Assembly: GCA_014281115.1 (NCBI GenBank)
Contig: JACONQ010000014.1
Coordinates: forward strand, 806,001 to 870,000
Reading direction: 5' to 3'
DNA from: Laburnicola sp. R22_1
Taxonomy: Eukaryota; Ascomycota; Dothideomycetes; Pleosporales; Didymosphaeriaceae
DNA: 64,000 nucleotides
A program made the translations under genes and the position numbers. Shown here piece after piece: positions 34,049 to 44,539 of the stretch; positions within the stretch are counted from its first letter, which is position 1, and each line of letters opens with the position of its first letter. The notes beneath the pieces were generated by a model, which saw only the letters and a list, made by a program, of their open reading frames with translations, was not told the DNA's origin and did not search any database.

Positions 34049-35478
34049 GTTGAGATGTTCAGTTGTCTCTACGAAACATTTAGTATATGCGCCAACAGGA
34101 CTAGCGGGTTTGGTTAACCCAGGTTAAAGCGCGTGAGAAACATGTGGAGGCTCTACCGTGCGCAGCGAAGCTCGTCTTCCAAGAAGAAATAGTTGCCGTT
34201 GAGCTTCTGCGAATATTCGGATGATGACCGTGAGAATGAGCGTTGAGGAGATCACAACAAACTGTGGAGTGGTGAAGGCATATCTAAGCTGGTCCGGAAC
34301 GGCGTGGGATATTATATCACCCGGGGGCCGGGCCTATCTTTTTAGCGCGGGAAGACGCACGGACCAGCCGTGAAATAAGAAATAGCATTGCCATGTGTAT
34401 TCCAAGGTGGTCAGTGGCGCGCGTGATCCAAATGCTTATTTCTAAGGTTGTATAAGCTGGAAGTAGTTCACTGCCGTTTTTCCAGCAGCCCTACTGCGTT
34501 CCCTCACAGGGTTTCACCGTATACCGAAAGGGCGCGAAGCCTCGTCTGTCAAAGTCGCACGTGGTACCTTAGTTATGAACCTTCGCATTCTCTCCTGATG
34601 TATTTGCATCTAAGTCACAAGCTTCCGGAAGTGGAGACTGAACGGGGGCTTGATATCGACAAAATCCATGCGAAGAAGCCCAATTGAGTGAATGTATAAT
34701 AAAATCTCGGAGGCGGCGTACCGACTGGGGCACTTTTGCCTAGGACCCGTCACAGTGACTGACGTATGCGCTGACCATCAGATATCGCATTTCGTCTCTT
34801 TCAAAGCGATTCGTCCTTCCTAATTCTGTCAGGAAATTTACCGTGAGCGATAACCACCCTAATAGTTGCGACCAGCACTGCCCCGACAGCTCTGATGAAG
34901 AAAACATTGGTTACTCTTTTTGAAGGTCCAGCCTCGGCTGGTCTACAAGGCGCCTCTGGCAAGTGCAGAGTTTCGAGCTGGCATCTTTCAGAGTAACGCT
35001 GCCACGTCTGAGACTTATACAAATGTTCTATGTACAGATGGAAACATTAGTCTCGCCCACCTTCTGATACGAAAAGTACCTTAGGTAGCTTACCTCTGGT
35101 AATCGTCCTTGAATCGGTTTCCACTCCTACAAATGGTATCCCCGATCAATAAATTCATTCAATGCAGCGAAGAAAAGAAGGATAACGAGAGCACTACAGC
35201 CGGCCATATTATTGAGACGACCAAGTTGTGCTCTGAGCACCGTCGCCGGGACACCGCGAAGGGCGACGAAGCTCCGAACCCCAGCCCTCCACCTCTCCAC
35301 ATTTCAAACACCGATCCATCACAGGGCACGGTTACAAGACACCCCGAAATCACGGCTCATTTCAGATGTCTTTGAACGCTAATCCTACAGAGTAACAGCC
35401 ACGACTTTCGCAGAGTTTTCTCGTCACATCTCAAGGACAACATGGTCAAAGGCCCCATTGCAGACACCCCCGCGGGAA
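34049..35478. other. intergenic sequence
   Basis: No supported gene. A minus-strand frame at 34801-35022 with one hydrophobic stretch is too short and has no family. 35100-35478 may contain further decayed C-terminal sequence of the regulator pseudogene to the right, but it cannot be read with confidence. Confidence 0.35.
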
Positions 35479-36640
35479 CTAATATTTGGATATAATTCGC
35501 ATGTAGATATCGCTGGTCAGCATGTGGAATTTGGACTGCATGATAACGGCGCTGAAGGTTGTGACGTGGTCCACCTCATTGGAAGTGCGCGACAGGTTGG
35601 TCAGCGCCCTACCACTTATGTTCAGAGGCAGAGAAACCTCCACGTTGCGATTTGGCCAAGCTAGTGGGCGGCCAAAGGTAATGGCCGCACCATGTTGAAG
35701 ACAAAGATACACCACCACACGCTTGTCCGGATATCCGTGTTGAGCGGCGAGATATCCCAGTCATGTAACTCCTTGTGCAGCCCCAGACCATAGCCATGGG
35801 GAGTGCGAGCCCAAGATGATTGTAGCCGCTATTGGGCTTGTTTCGCTTTTGCAGGTAGTTGGACATGAGCGCCATGCGTCGGCACCAGGGTGATGTTGCC
35901 CATCTCCAAGCCCTCCATGGACATGTTGGACTTTGCAGCCATGAAAAGCGTCGATCCGTGTCGGTCGGCGCTGTAGCGGCCGTAAAATGGCCGACAGCGG
36001 CAATCATGAAGGCGAGGGCGTGCCAGCTCCGGCCGCTAGGGCGCGGAAGAACCTGTGAATGCTGGGCGCGGAACGGATGCTCCCCGACGAGCTGATTAGC
36101 GTCCTGGTACAGGCCAGATCAGGCACTGATGACAGCGTCCAGGTCAACAGACCCCATGTCGAACACATCCCAGAACGGCGTCTCTAGCCAGTGGCCCGAG
36201 GGGGCCGCCGCCGTGGCTGCAGCAGGCGGATGGGCCATCTGCTTCTTATGCGCATCCGGCAGCAGCAGGCGTAGCATGGCCGCACCCGATGCTACGCCTC
36301 AATAGCCAGCTTCGTTGTCGTCTACGGTCAGTGAGGCCATGCCATCGGCCGCACCCTCGTCTTCGGCCTGCGATGCGCGTGTGGGCACATCCGTCTTCTG
36401 GAATGCTCGTCCCAACTGAAGTGGGCAGGGCCAGAGGGTGGGCTCTTGGACGTTATCGGTGGCTCGTCGCTGGGCGTCTCTTCGTTGGCGTCGCCATCGC
36501 CATCGCGGCTCGCTGTCGTGGCGGGCTCGTTGGACGCCCTTCCCGCGTCCTGTAGCTACTGTAGGCTTGCCTCGGCGCGGGCTTCTGCTCGTGTGTGGCT
36601 TGCAGCTGAGCGCATCGGAGCTACTCCTCAATCTGGGTCA
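35479..36640 (-). pseudogene. decayed fungal-specific transcription factor (fungal_trans domain)
   Basis: Pieces in changing minus-strand frames read in the proper order. First an Asp/Ser/Pro-rich linker, then DGMASLTVDDNEAGY, stop, GVASGAAMLRLLLPDAH near 36300. Then PFWDVFDMGSVDLDAVISA, stop (near 36115), then ALMSNYLQKRNKPNSGYNHLGLA near 35800-35870. A frameshift follows, then HGAAITFGRPLAWP and VIMQSKFHMLTSDIYMRIIS down to 35479. This order is that of the fungal_trans region of Zn2Cys6 regulators and is closest in flavour to XlnR/AraR-type regulators, which control pentose and hemicellulose use. That resemblance is from memory of the family and is unsure. The zinc cluster is not visible, so the N-terminus is missing or mutated. 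Confidence 0.6.
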
Positions 36641-36997
36641 AGCATTTGCGCGTGGCGAGAAGACGCCATCGCGAGTGGTGTTGCTCTGGTCAGTGAAAGG
36701 TGTGGTTGTGCCGGTAAAAACACTGAAGGCCGTGCGTGGCCGAGGGTATCACGTGATCACAACTATACCCACCTACCTACCTAGGTACCTAGGTACCTAA
36801 TGTGAGCCAAAGGTAGCAGCTTGGCGCGTGGTTGGTTCATTGTCAGAAATGCAACCATTTCTGATCATAATTTTGCTATCTATTGTAACACTTCCGCTTC
36901 TTGTGATCCCAGGACCCCCCCGGAACAACATCGGACTAGGAGAAAGAACTCCAGCTCCCAAGGTCCATACCGTCAAACGATTCGCCCGACTCAGCAA
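36641..36997. other. intergenic sequence with CTAGGTAC repeat
   Basis: At 36768-36800 a CTAC tract passes into tandem CTAGGTAC units that form a palindrome (TACCTAGGTA). Otherwise nothing is recognised. Confidence 0.4.
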
Positions 36998-37529
36998 TCA
37001 ACGTGCCATCGGGCCCTTTTCGCTATTCTTAGCTTTCAGCTCAAGAGTCGCAGGATCGAAGTAGAGCGGCTCGTTGTTTTTGCCCACCACTGGGACGCTC
37101 CGCGCAAGAGCTCCACGCCAGAAACCATAATGGGCCTTCACGGTTAAACGTTCCAGGAAGCTCCCACCACCCTGCCTGGTCACAATGAGCTGGAGCTTGA
37201 TGTCTCGAGGGATCCCGGATTTTTGACGGCGTCTTGCTCTATCACCCAGGTGATGCTCTTGCGGTTTCTCCCTCCTCCTCGCACGCCGTGAACAACGACG
37301 CGCCCCTTTTCCACCTGCGCATGTTAGTGCTGGTTACTGAATACCGTGGACGTAATGGAACTTACAAAGGTTCTGCTCTTCTCCACACCGACTGTAGCAC
37401 CGGCGCCCATGTACCCAGCTTCCAACCCAGCACCTACTGATTCGGTAACCAAAGCATGAGACACTTCTCCCTCAAACAACTTGGGATGCCAGGCTGCGAT
37501 TGCAGGATGCTTCTGTAGTGTCCAGTATC
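36998..37529 (-). pseudogene. conserved fungal hypothetical protein, 5'-truncated and frameshifted
   Basis: The reading starts just after an intron acceptor at 37530 (TATAACAG) with HPAIAAWHPKLFEGEV. It continues through EAGYMGAGATVGVEKSRTF to a 51-nt intron (37365-37315, GTAAGT..CACTAAC..GCGCAG), then VEKGRVVVHGVRGG and ITWVIEQDAVK. A one-base slip in the A run at 37220-37224 moves the reading to IPRDIKLQLIVTRQ and FDPATLELKAKN, with the stop at 36998. I recall this kind of C-terminal segment (an IPR..L..LIVRR block and a Y/F-DP ending) from uncharacterised ascomycete proteins, without a known function. The 5' exons are missing, because the TPR/CHAT gene starts only 47 bases away on the other strand. 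Confidence 0.5.
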
Positions 37530-37575
37530 CTGTTATACAACAGTCATGACTTCAAACATTCCTACCTACCATGGC

Positions 37576-39557
37576 ATGCTTCCATCGCTCTATTCTACGC
37601 TCGAGCCTGAATACATCAATCATCTGGAGTGAGCAATATGGACCAATAAAATCGGCAAATATGAGGATGTCATCGCCATCTTCGACGAACATCTTCACAG
37701 CGTATTGGACGTCCCAGTCGTCCTCATCGAGCTGGCCAACTTACACTTCTCCCATTTCCGCTACAGAAACCTCTGCGACTTGTTAGAGCCACGACTGGAC
37801 CGCATAAAGCAAGAGGACCCGGCCAAGCTAGATGATCCCGAATGGTGATTGCTCGCGCTGACCTACAGTGTTGGCGCAAATCGTTGCAGAGGTTGGATGG
37901 AGCCAGGCATTCGGGAGCTCCGACGCACGCGACAGTGGCTCTCGGAGCTTCCTGTCTCGGAGTATTCAGAACTACTTGTGCACTGTGCTTGGCGCTACAT
38001 CATTACGTATCTGTTTACAAGACTGCAGACCAACTTTGAAGGCAATCTTGAAGACTACCACAAAATCCCGCCACCCAACAATCCGTCCTCAACGGTACCA
38101 TGGACCTTCGACGCGAGTTGGTGAAGCAGGGTAGGTTGGAGGAGGCGGAGGCGATTTTCAAACTGGAGCTGAACCGCGCGCCTTTGAAGGAACGTCGTGC
38201 CGTCGCGGAGGAGTTTCTCAAGGACTTGGACACTTGTGTAACTTTGGACAAGGAGTACATGATTGCTTCTCTTCGGTTGCAACTGGCAAAGGCATTAGTC
38301 GATATACACGACCTGGACTCAGCCAAAGCAGAAGTGCAGTCGTGCGCCAGTGCGTTAGACCAGTGGTGCACCAACGTCGGGCTCGAGAGTAAGAAGCCCA
38401 TTAGACTTCGCTTCGAGGTTGAGCAGGTGCAGCTCGGGTTCATCCCAGACCAAGAGGAAAAATTGCGCAAAGCCGTGGATTTGGCCCAACGCATGTCCGA
38501 CTTTGGTCATCTAAACACTTCTAGTTGCTTGGACGTCGCAGCAGAAACCGCGAACAGGGCTGTAATGCTTATAGGCAACCCAGAGTATAGAGCATAGTGC
38601 CTCGCCCTCAGAGAACGAGTGGAGCGCATCAACGAAGACGTGACAGGCGATATCTGCGACCTCGCAATCCACACATACGAAGTACATAGCCTGGCGCAAC
38701 ATAACAACGTCGATGCCCAAAAGGCTATTGAATGGATCGATGGCTTCTTCGCCAAGTATCCGGTCTTCAAACCTCCCCGGGGCATGGAGTCGCTTTACAG
38801 TAGGAAGGCTGTTCTCCTAAACACGCTCCGAGATGTTGAAAGAGGCAAGGCTACGGCTGCCGAAGCGGCAAAATGGGACGCGCTTACTGGGAGCTGGGAG
38901 GGCATTAATAACATGAACCGCAGCAATGTTGTGGCTCCTGGGGAAGGTGCTCTAGGAGAAGTCCCGTACGATTCGGAGGAAGATATTGATGATGGCGAGG
39001 ACTTCATCGATGGATGGAGGAATAAATATGGCCCGGAGATTGCAGCTATGATCATGAGCAAACTGTTCGACTTCGCTTTGGAGGATGTTACTGCAGATCG
39101 ATTACCGATTGCAGATGTGCGCATGATGTTTGATCTGCCTGACAATATTGGAGCAGACGCTCTCGCCAGCGAAGTAGCTCGTCGTAAAGAGCAGAACCAA
39201 GACCAACTATTTCGACACCTCTGGTTGCCCCGATCCGATGAAGACACTACCTTTGGGTTACGGTGCTAGTTTGTCTACAACAGGTTGAAGACCCCCCGTG
39301 CGAGGCTCACGTGATCGCCGTCTATTGGAATGTGTCTGTTGCGATTCTTGGATACGCGCAAGGATATGGCTACAGACGCCGCGCTGTGCGAACAGGCAAT
39401 TCGCGACTGCGAGACCTTGCTCAGTCTTTAGGAATCTGTTGGATCGTTGAGATCCTTAGTCGAAAGTTGAGGCAATTGTTGATTGTAACTATTGAGCTAT
39501 GGGAGCCCCGTATACTCCTGAGTAGAGCACGGGCCAAGGCGCTGACGTACCATATTT
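37576..39557 (+). pseudogene. TPR-like N-terminal part of a TPR-CHAT gene, broken
   Basis: The probable start is ATG 37576 (or 37571 in another frame). The frame reads EPEYINHLE, stop, KYEDVIAIFDEHLHSVLD, then stop before LLALTYSVGANRC. A frameshift near 38095 follows, then a long clean stretch 38100-39269 with one TAG at 38595-38597. The stretch contains typical helical repeat segments (LVKQGRLEEAEAIFKLELN, ALVDIHDLDSAKAEVQSC, EYMIASLRLQLAKA) and an acidic segment (YDSEEDIDDGEDFIDGW). All internal stops are TGA or TAG, which one C-to-T or G-to-A change can make from Arg, Gln or Trp codons. Coding traces continue to about 39450 (KDMATDAALCEQAIRDCETLL) before the pogo-like insertion. Confidence 0.7.
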
Positions 39558-39559
39558 TA

Positions 39560-41670
39560 CCACCAAATGCACGGACCCACCAAATGCACGTTTTTGCCGC
39601 CACCAAGGGCAACACTCTAAAACCTATACAACGCCAAATATATAGTAAAATCACGAGATTTTTTGCAGTAGCACTCGTAGGAGCATGTAAAACCATTGCG
39701 CAATGATAAATTACTTGCGATAACGCTGTGGGAGCTGTACAGTACGGGTGCGCGTGGCTCTGGCGGGTGAGGGCACCCTCTCTCCAGTGGGCTCTTGATC
39801 AACAATAGTAGCCTCAGGTCTCTCAAGAGCTTGTTTTTTTGGTGTACGAGGGTTGAGGCTCTGTCGATTACCCTTTTTAGACAATTGTATATCACCTTTG
39901 AGTTGCTTTTCGAGCTGCTTTTGGAGTAGCTTTTCAGCTCGCTCAGCAGCCTTGGCCTCTTTGCTTGCGCCTTCAGTTCTCGCGCCGCCAAATGTACGCG
40001 AGCTCTCTCCTCTTTGAGAGCTTGTTTCTCCTGCTTTTTGAGAAGCCTTTAGTGTTTAGCCTCTAAGAGTTGTTGTTGTTGAAGCTTTTTATTAGTCTTA
40101 ATTTGGTCCTGCCTCTTGTGGGCCCTTTGAACTTTGCTAGGTGAGTAAAATACGGCGCCACTATACTAATTATTAGGTTTATTAAGTAGGAGAGGCTTGC
40201 CACGTTAACGGCGCCTCTTCTCGTTAATAAAAGCTTGCTCAAGCCTATCGTATTAGTGTTAAAGGATCCTGTATTTGATCTTAAGCTTGTGATAACTTTG
40301 CGACAGCTGTTTACGCTCCTTAGTGTGGTCCTCCGCAACAATGTCCTTTAGTATTTGCTGTACTTTACGCTAATCAGAATTAGAGAGGTTTAACGAGCTA
40401 CTCTAACTTAAGGGAGGGCTCTCGTGCTCTGCGATAAACTTCTTGAGTATAGTGTTTGGGTTATAAGGTGACAACCTAGTACACTTAAAAGCTTTGAGTA
40501 TTATTGTTTCTTAAAAGGCCCTTTGCCAGGAGGCGTTAAAGAGTCGATAAAAGTCGCGTTTGGTGATTGCTAAGAGGCCCTGGCAGTTGTACATAAACTC
40601 TAAGAGCTCTCTTGTATACGCCGTACTCAGAGGCTTGAACATCGCCACATTAAGAGGCTGGAGAGTGTGGGTAGCGTGTGGCGGGAAGGTTATAAGGAGT
40701 ATTTTGTTATTGTCGCAGTACGTGATAAATTGCATAGTAATATAAGACCCATGCCCATCAAGTATAAGTAGTCGGTACTCCCTACAAGTTTTCTCCTTAG
40801 TCTTGCGATCAAATACTTGTTTGAGCCACGCCAAACCAATCTCATTGTTGGTCCACCCACTTGATGAGCTCGCAAAAAAGGCCTTGTAGTGTTGCGGATT
40901 AAAATCTTGAAGCCATAAGTCTTGTATATTGCCCGTAGTAGCTTGATAAATTAAGGCTGGCGTTAGCGAGGTGCTGTCAGCGCAAATACAGGCAATTGTT
41001 GTTACCCACTCTCTATTACTGTCCTGGAGCATTTGCTTGTGAGGGCCCTGCTTATATAGCTGCCGCGAGAACACTCTTTTCATCTTAGTGAGCACTCTAA
41101 TAAGGAACCCTTTTTCATCTATATTGTACATATGGCGACTGTCGATATCGTACTGGGTTATTTTGTCGCCTAAAAGCTTGAAGTATAAGGCGTATTTGGT
41201 AGCAGAATCAGCGCGGTGGCGATAGGCGTCGATACCAGTAGTCCATCGCGATATGAGCTCAATATTGTTGCGGGCAATAAAGCGCTCAACCCAGTTTTTG
41301 CCTAGCTCTTTTCTGGCTATTTCTGTTGCGAAATTTCGGATTATTTGCTTTGTAGGAGGCAGGCCTCTTTTATTAAGCTTATATATGTAGTTTACAAGCT
41401 CTTTTTCTTATGTGGTGTTAAGAAATTTCTGCTTATTTGCCCTCTCTATGTGGCTTTTATTGATCCCGCGCGCGCGCCGCGATAAAGTTGATCGCTCAAC
41501 GCCAAATAATTTGGCAATTTTGGTGTAATTAGGCTTTTCACCTGCTGGCAAGCTTTCAATTGCTGCCAGAGCAGCCTCCATAGCGTCAATATTGGTGGAG
41601 TTATGAGCGTTGATAAACTACGTGGATTTTTTCAAAACCGTGCATTTGGTGGGGTCGTGCATTTGGTGAT
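39560..41670 (-). mobile_element. pogo-like transposon inserted in the TPR-CHAT gene
   Basis: The element is 2,111 bp. The left terminus holds CACCAAATGCACG at 39561 and again at 39578 (17 bp apart), and the right terminus holds the inverted pair. TA stands at 39558-39559 and 41671-41672. The outermost two bases differ between the ends (CC and AT). Moderately AT-rich, partly RIP-affected. Confidence 0.85.
39711..41581 (-). pseudogene. pogo-like transposase, frameshifted
   Basis: The minus-strand ATG is at 41581. It encodes a psq-type HTH (YTKIAKLFGVERSTLSRRA), a CENP-B-like HTH (PTKQIIRNFATEIARKELGKNW) and a DDE core with YNIDEKGF, LLILDGHGSY and LQPLNVAMF. It ends with a basic coiled-coil tail and a final TVQLPQRYRK near 39714. 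Two aspartates remain and the third is Asn. An in-frame TAA lies near 41410, another stop near 40508, and the total span is not a multiple of three, so at least one indel is present. Closest to the element at 17479-19575 in sequence style. Confidence 0.75.
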
Positions 41671-43590
41671 TAGTCATGATAATCACAGCACCGCTGACGT
41701 AATCACCTAAAATCCGTCACAGAATCTCTTCCACAGATGCTGGAGGAGTTTACATCTGCATGGCAGTGCGGCTGGCATGCGGCTATAGCTTGGAACTACT
41801 TTAATATTTTCCTTAATGGCGGCTAATGGACGCTCTTCGACAATTTCCGGTACTTGATTGAAGTTGACAGGTGGTGCGATCTAGCCATCGAAGGCTACAA
41901 GAAAACCAACCAGCCTAGTGGACTGGCGAATATTCAACGGCTTCAAGCTCAGGTTGGCCTCCTTACGCTGCATCGGCTTCTGATTTACAGAAACTTTTCT
42001 GCGAAGAAAGACAGAAATGCAGTTGAAAATAAGGTCATTGAGTTGAGTGCTGAAATATTTGGCGATGTGGACACGGCCGAGAGCATGATTCCTAAGCTAC
42101 GAAGACAAGGCTTGAGGTTACTCACCGAGGTTGACGAGATCATGTCCAGTACCGAGCGCCAGGCGTCCTGGGAAGATGGTCTCGAAGGCATCGAGAAACG
42201 GTCCCAGCTCAGCCGCATGCAAATGAACTATACCACAACACGATATGCCGTACGCTATTGGATAGATGGTGCAGAAGAACCGTCGGATGAAGCTAGAACC
42301 GCCATCTGGAATCTGACTTAGAAATACAAGACTCGACTACTGTCTCTCGCAATCGGAATGTATCGTCCCAACCCGCCTAGTCTTGTTCAACGAATCCAAG
42401 CCTCCAGCGAGGAGGCACTTTCGTACCAGAAGATGGTCGATTTAGAAGCCGAAATCAAAAAGGCTGACCCTAAAGATCGCTTTTTCCCTCGTCTACTCCT
42501 CGATGAACATCGTAAGAAGATGAAGGAGTACCCTCTATTGCGTCAATTTATAGAACTTCGAGAAGGCACGCCTCCGTCATTCGATGGCCTCAAGAACATC
42601 ACAGACCAGTTGGAAGACGACGTTGTCCTCCTTGATTGGTTCTACCTTGACGCATACTTCGATCCTGGAAAACTGCTGTTGCTGACGGCTCGGAGGGGGG
42701 CGATCCCAACCGTTGATGAAATCCAGATTGACATAGAGGCCGTCGAGAAATGGAAGAAAGACCATCTGAATGCGTCGGGCTGGTTTAAAGACCAGCTTGA
42801 GCCGAAGATAGCGAGTAGGCTTGCCAGGGCACTCTTCAATGAAACATGCGGCGCCATCGTCCAGCCATTAAGTAGACGAACGAACGAGGGCGATATTCTC
42901 GTGCTGTGTCCTACAGACTTCCTGAACGGCATGCCGCTCCACACGCTAGATGTCGACGAAGAAGCTCTCATAAGGCGCAATCCGTGCGTATACATCCATA
43001 GCCATTCCTTACTACGACCGTGCTTCTCGGCTGCACAGAACGCAGCCGACATCGAGTCTCCAGTCAACGCGAAGTTCCTCTCCGGAATAGCCGGCATCGG
43101 GAAAGACAAAGTCAACTTCGCCGCTGGCCGCGATAGCGTCACGACTCTCACCGAGCAATTCCAAGCTACGTCAATGATCGACGAAACTGCCACTAAATCT
43201 AATTTCCTGAATCAAGCAAAGGATTCCCGCCTCCACATCCAGACCCACTGCTCATGGGACAGCGAAAACCCGCTCGACCACCACATCGAGTTCGCAGCGC
43301 AAAACGAAGAACCCACACAGCACGAAACCCTCATGGCTCGCGACGTCTTTGCTCTCCGCCTGCAGCAAGGTTGCCACCTCAACGTCATTGCGTGCTCTGG
43401 CGCACTAACCGACGTCAAAGCCGGCGACGAGGTCATGGGCCTTGTCCCTGCGTTGCTCTACTCTGGTGCTAGCTCCGTGGTATCGACGTTATGGCCGATA
43501 TACGATGACGTGGGCGCGCAGTTCTCGAAGGTCTTCTTTGGCAGCTTTATTTAGCAGTTGGATCCGGAGCAGCGTAGCCAACGTACCGTA

Positions 43591-43745
43591 CAGTCCCCCC
43601 CTGGTTCGGGTGCGTAGCGTAGTATCAGTGCTTTAGTGGTGTCAGGGGGCGGGTAAGGATTTTCTCATACAAATTTTAACTGTGGGCACCTGGCCGCACA
43701 AAAGCACTAATACTACGCTACGCACCTGAGCTGGGGGAGGGACTG
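43591..43745. mobile_element. inner MITE 1 (TA duplication)
   Basis: The 155-bp element begins CAGTCCCCCCC and ends with GGGAGGGACTG, flanked by TA (43589-43590, 43746-43747). Inner arms with GCGTAGCGTAGTAT continue the inverted repeat. The terminus and TA target suggest a Tc1/mariner-type MITE. Confidence 0.7.
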
Positions 43746-43755
43746 TAGCAGAGTA

Positions 43756-43859
43756 CGGCCGCAAGTACGGCCGAAGCGTGCACGGCTGCCATGTTGGTCA
43801 GTTTTAAGGTAAAAAGCGCACTCTATAAACCGTGCACGCTTCGGCCGTACTTGCGGCCG
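43756..43859. mobile_element. inner MITE 2 (TA duplication)
   Basis: The 104-bp element has inverted ends of about 33 bp (CGGCCGCAAGTACGGCC...) flanked by TA (43754-43755, 43860-43861). Only about 40 bases lie between the arms. Non-coding hairpin element. Confidence 0.7.
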
Positions 43860-44176
43860 TACTCCGCTATGGTACGTTGGCTACGCTGATCCGGAGCAGA
43901 ACGAGGGGCTTTTGACTTGGGCGCCGTTTGTGTTGAATGGGTATTGGATGTTCGCTGTGTAGGATTGGGATTTAGGGGAATATCGAGTTCTGCTTTCTTC
44001 TTTGTAGGGTGGGGGAGCTCGGCGATTGTGTATCTCTGGTAGGAGTAATGATTAGCGAATGACGAGTGGCTCGGTGTGCCATTCAGTGATCGCTTGAGAG
44101 TTGAAGAGAAAATTACTCATAATCTCTGTTGCTTGTTAGCGAGGGTTTCTCTGATATCGTTCAATTCTTATTAAAT

Positions 44177-44461
44177 TCAACAACGAGAATCAATACTGTC
44201 CTCATTGAGGTATTTTTCACAAATCTTATAAGCAGCGAATATTCCGGTACAAAACATGATCACCCCAAATGCTAGAACTCTGTCGACGCATATACAATGA
44301 CAATTGGGAATTGACGCGTAAGTGTTTCTAAATCCGAAGTCAGCTTGTAGTTTGGAGGTAAAGACGGTGGGGCATAGGAAAGGGCCAATCAATACAATCA
44401 AATGCGGGGTAGTCTCCCTACAGACCTGCAACGTGAACCACATGGTTCTGGCGCTCCTCAC
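44177..44461 (-). pseudogene. membrane protein fragment, 5' end lost
   Basis: The frame of about 90 residues reads MWFTLQVCRETTPHLIVLIGPF, then FGFRNTYASIPNCHCICVDRVLAFGVIMFCTGIFAAYKI, with one hydrophobic segment at each end and four cysteines around NCHCIC. There is no good start codon, and upstream of 44465 the sequence becomes AT-rich repeat. It is therefore probably the C-terminal end of a truncated gene. Function unknown. Confidence 0.4.
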
Positions 44462-44539
44462 ATGCTAGTTTTCCAACGTCAAAATGCCTTAGGTCTTTAA
44501 TACAGACCTATTAAGTACTTTATTAAGTTTTATATAGTA

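Larger units (their letters stand above)
43571..43887. mobile_element. Mutator-like MITE carrying two further MITEs
   Basis: The termini are the 17-bp inverted repeat AGCGTAGCCAACGTACC, and the element is flanked by the 10-bp direct repeat GATCCGGAGC (43561-43570 and 43888-43897). A 9-11 bp duplication is typical of Mutator-like elements. Without the two inner elements only about 54 bases remain, themselves palindromic. It sits in the 3' coding end of the CHAT gene. Confidence 0.75.
41673..43962 (+). pseudogene. CHAT (caspase-like peptidase) domain, C-terminal part of the TPR-CHAT gene
   Basis: From about 41854 a single frame runs to 43554 with a TAG at 42319-42321. After a helical region (to about residue 300 of this part) comes the CHAT domain. 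It has WFKDQLEPKIASRLARALF, LVLCPTDFLNGMPLHTLDV, the catalytic-His segment LHIQTHCSWDSENPLDHH (His codon 43246-43248), the catalytic-Cys segment NVIACSGALTDVKAGDEV (Cys codon 43393-43395) and GASSVVSTLWPIYDD. After TAG 43552-43554 and a 317-bp insertion the reading resumes in the same gene as TWAPFVLNGYWMF, the standard CHAT end, with stop at 43960-43962. CHAT proteases are clan CD relatives of caspases and act as effectors in cell-death and immune-type proteins. The dyad survives, but the gene is interrupted. Confidence 0.8.

Noticed and set aside
34801..35022. Small minus-strand frame with one hydrophobic segment
   Set aside because: 73 codons, no start context or family; not enough to call a gene.
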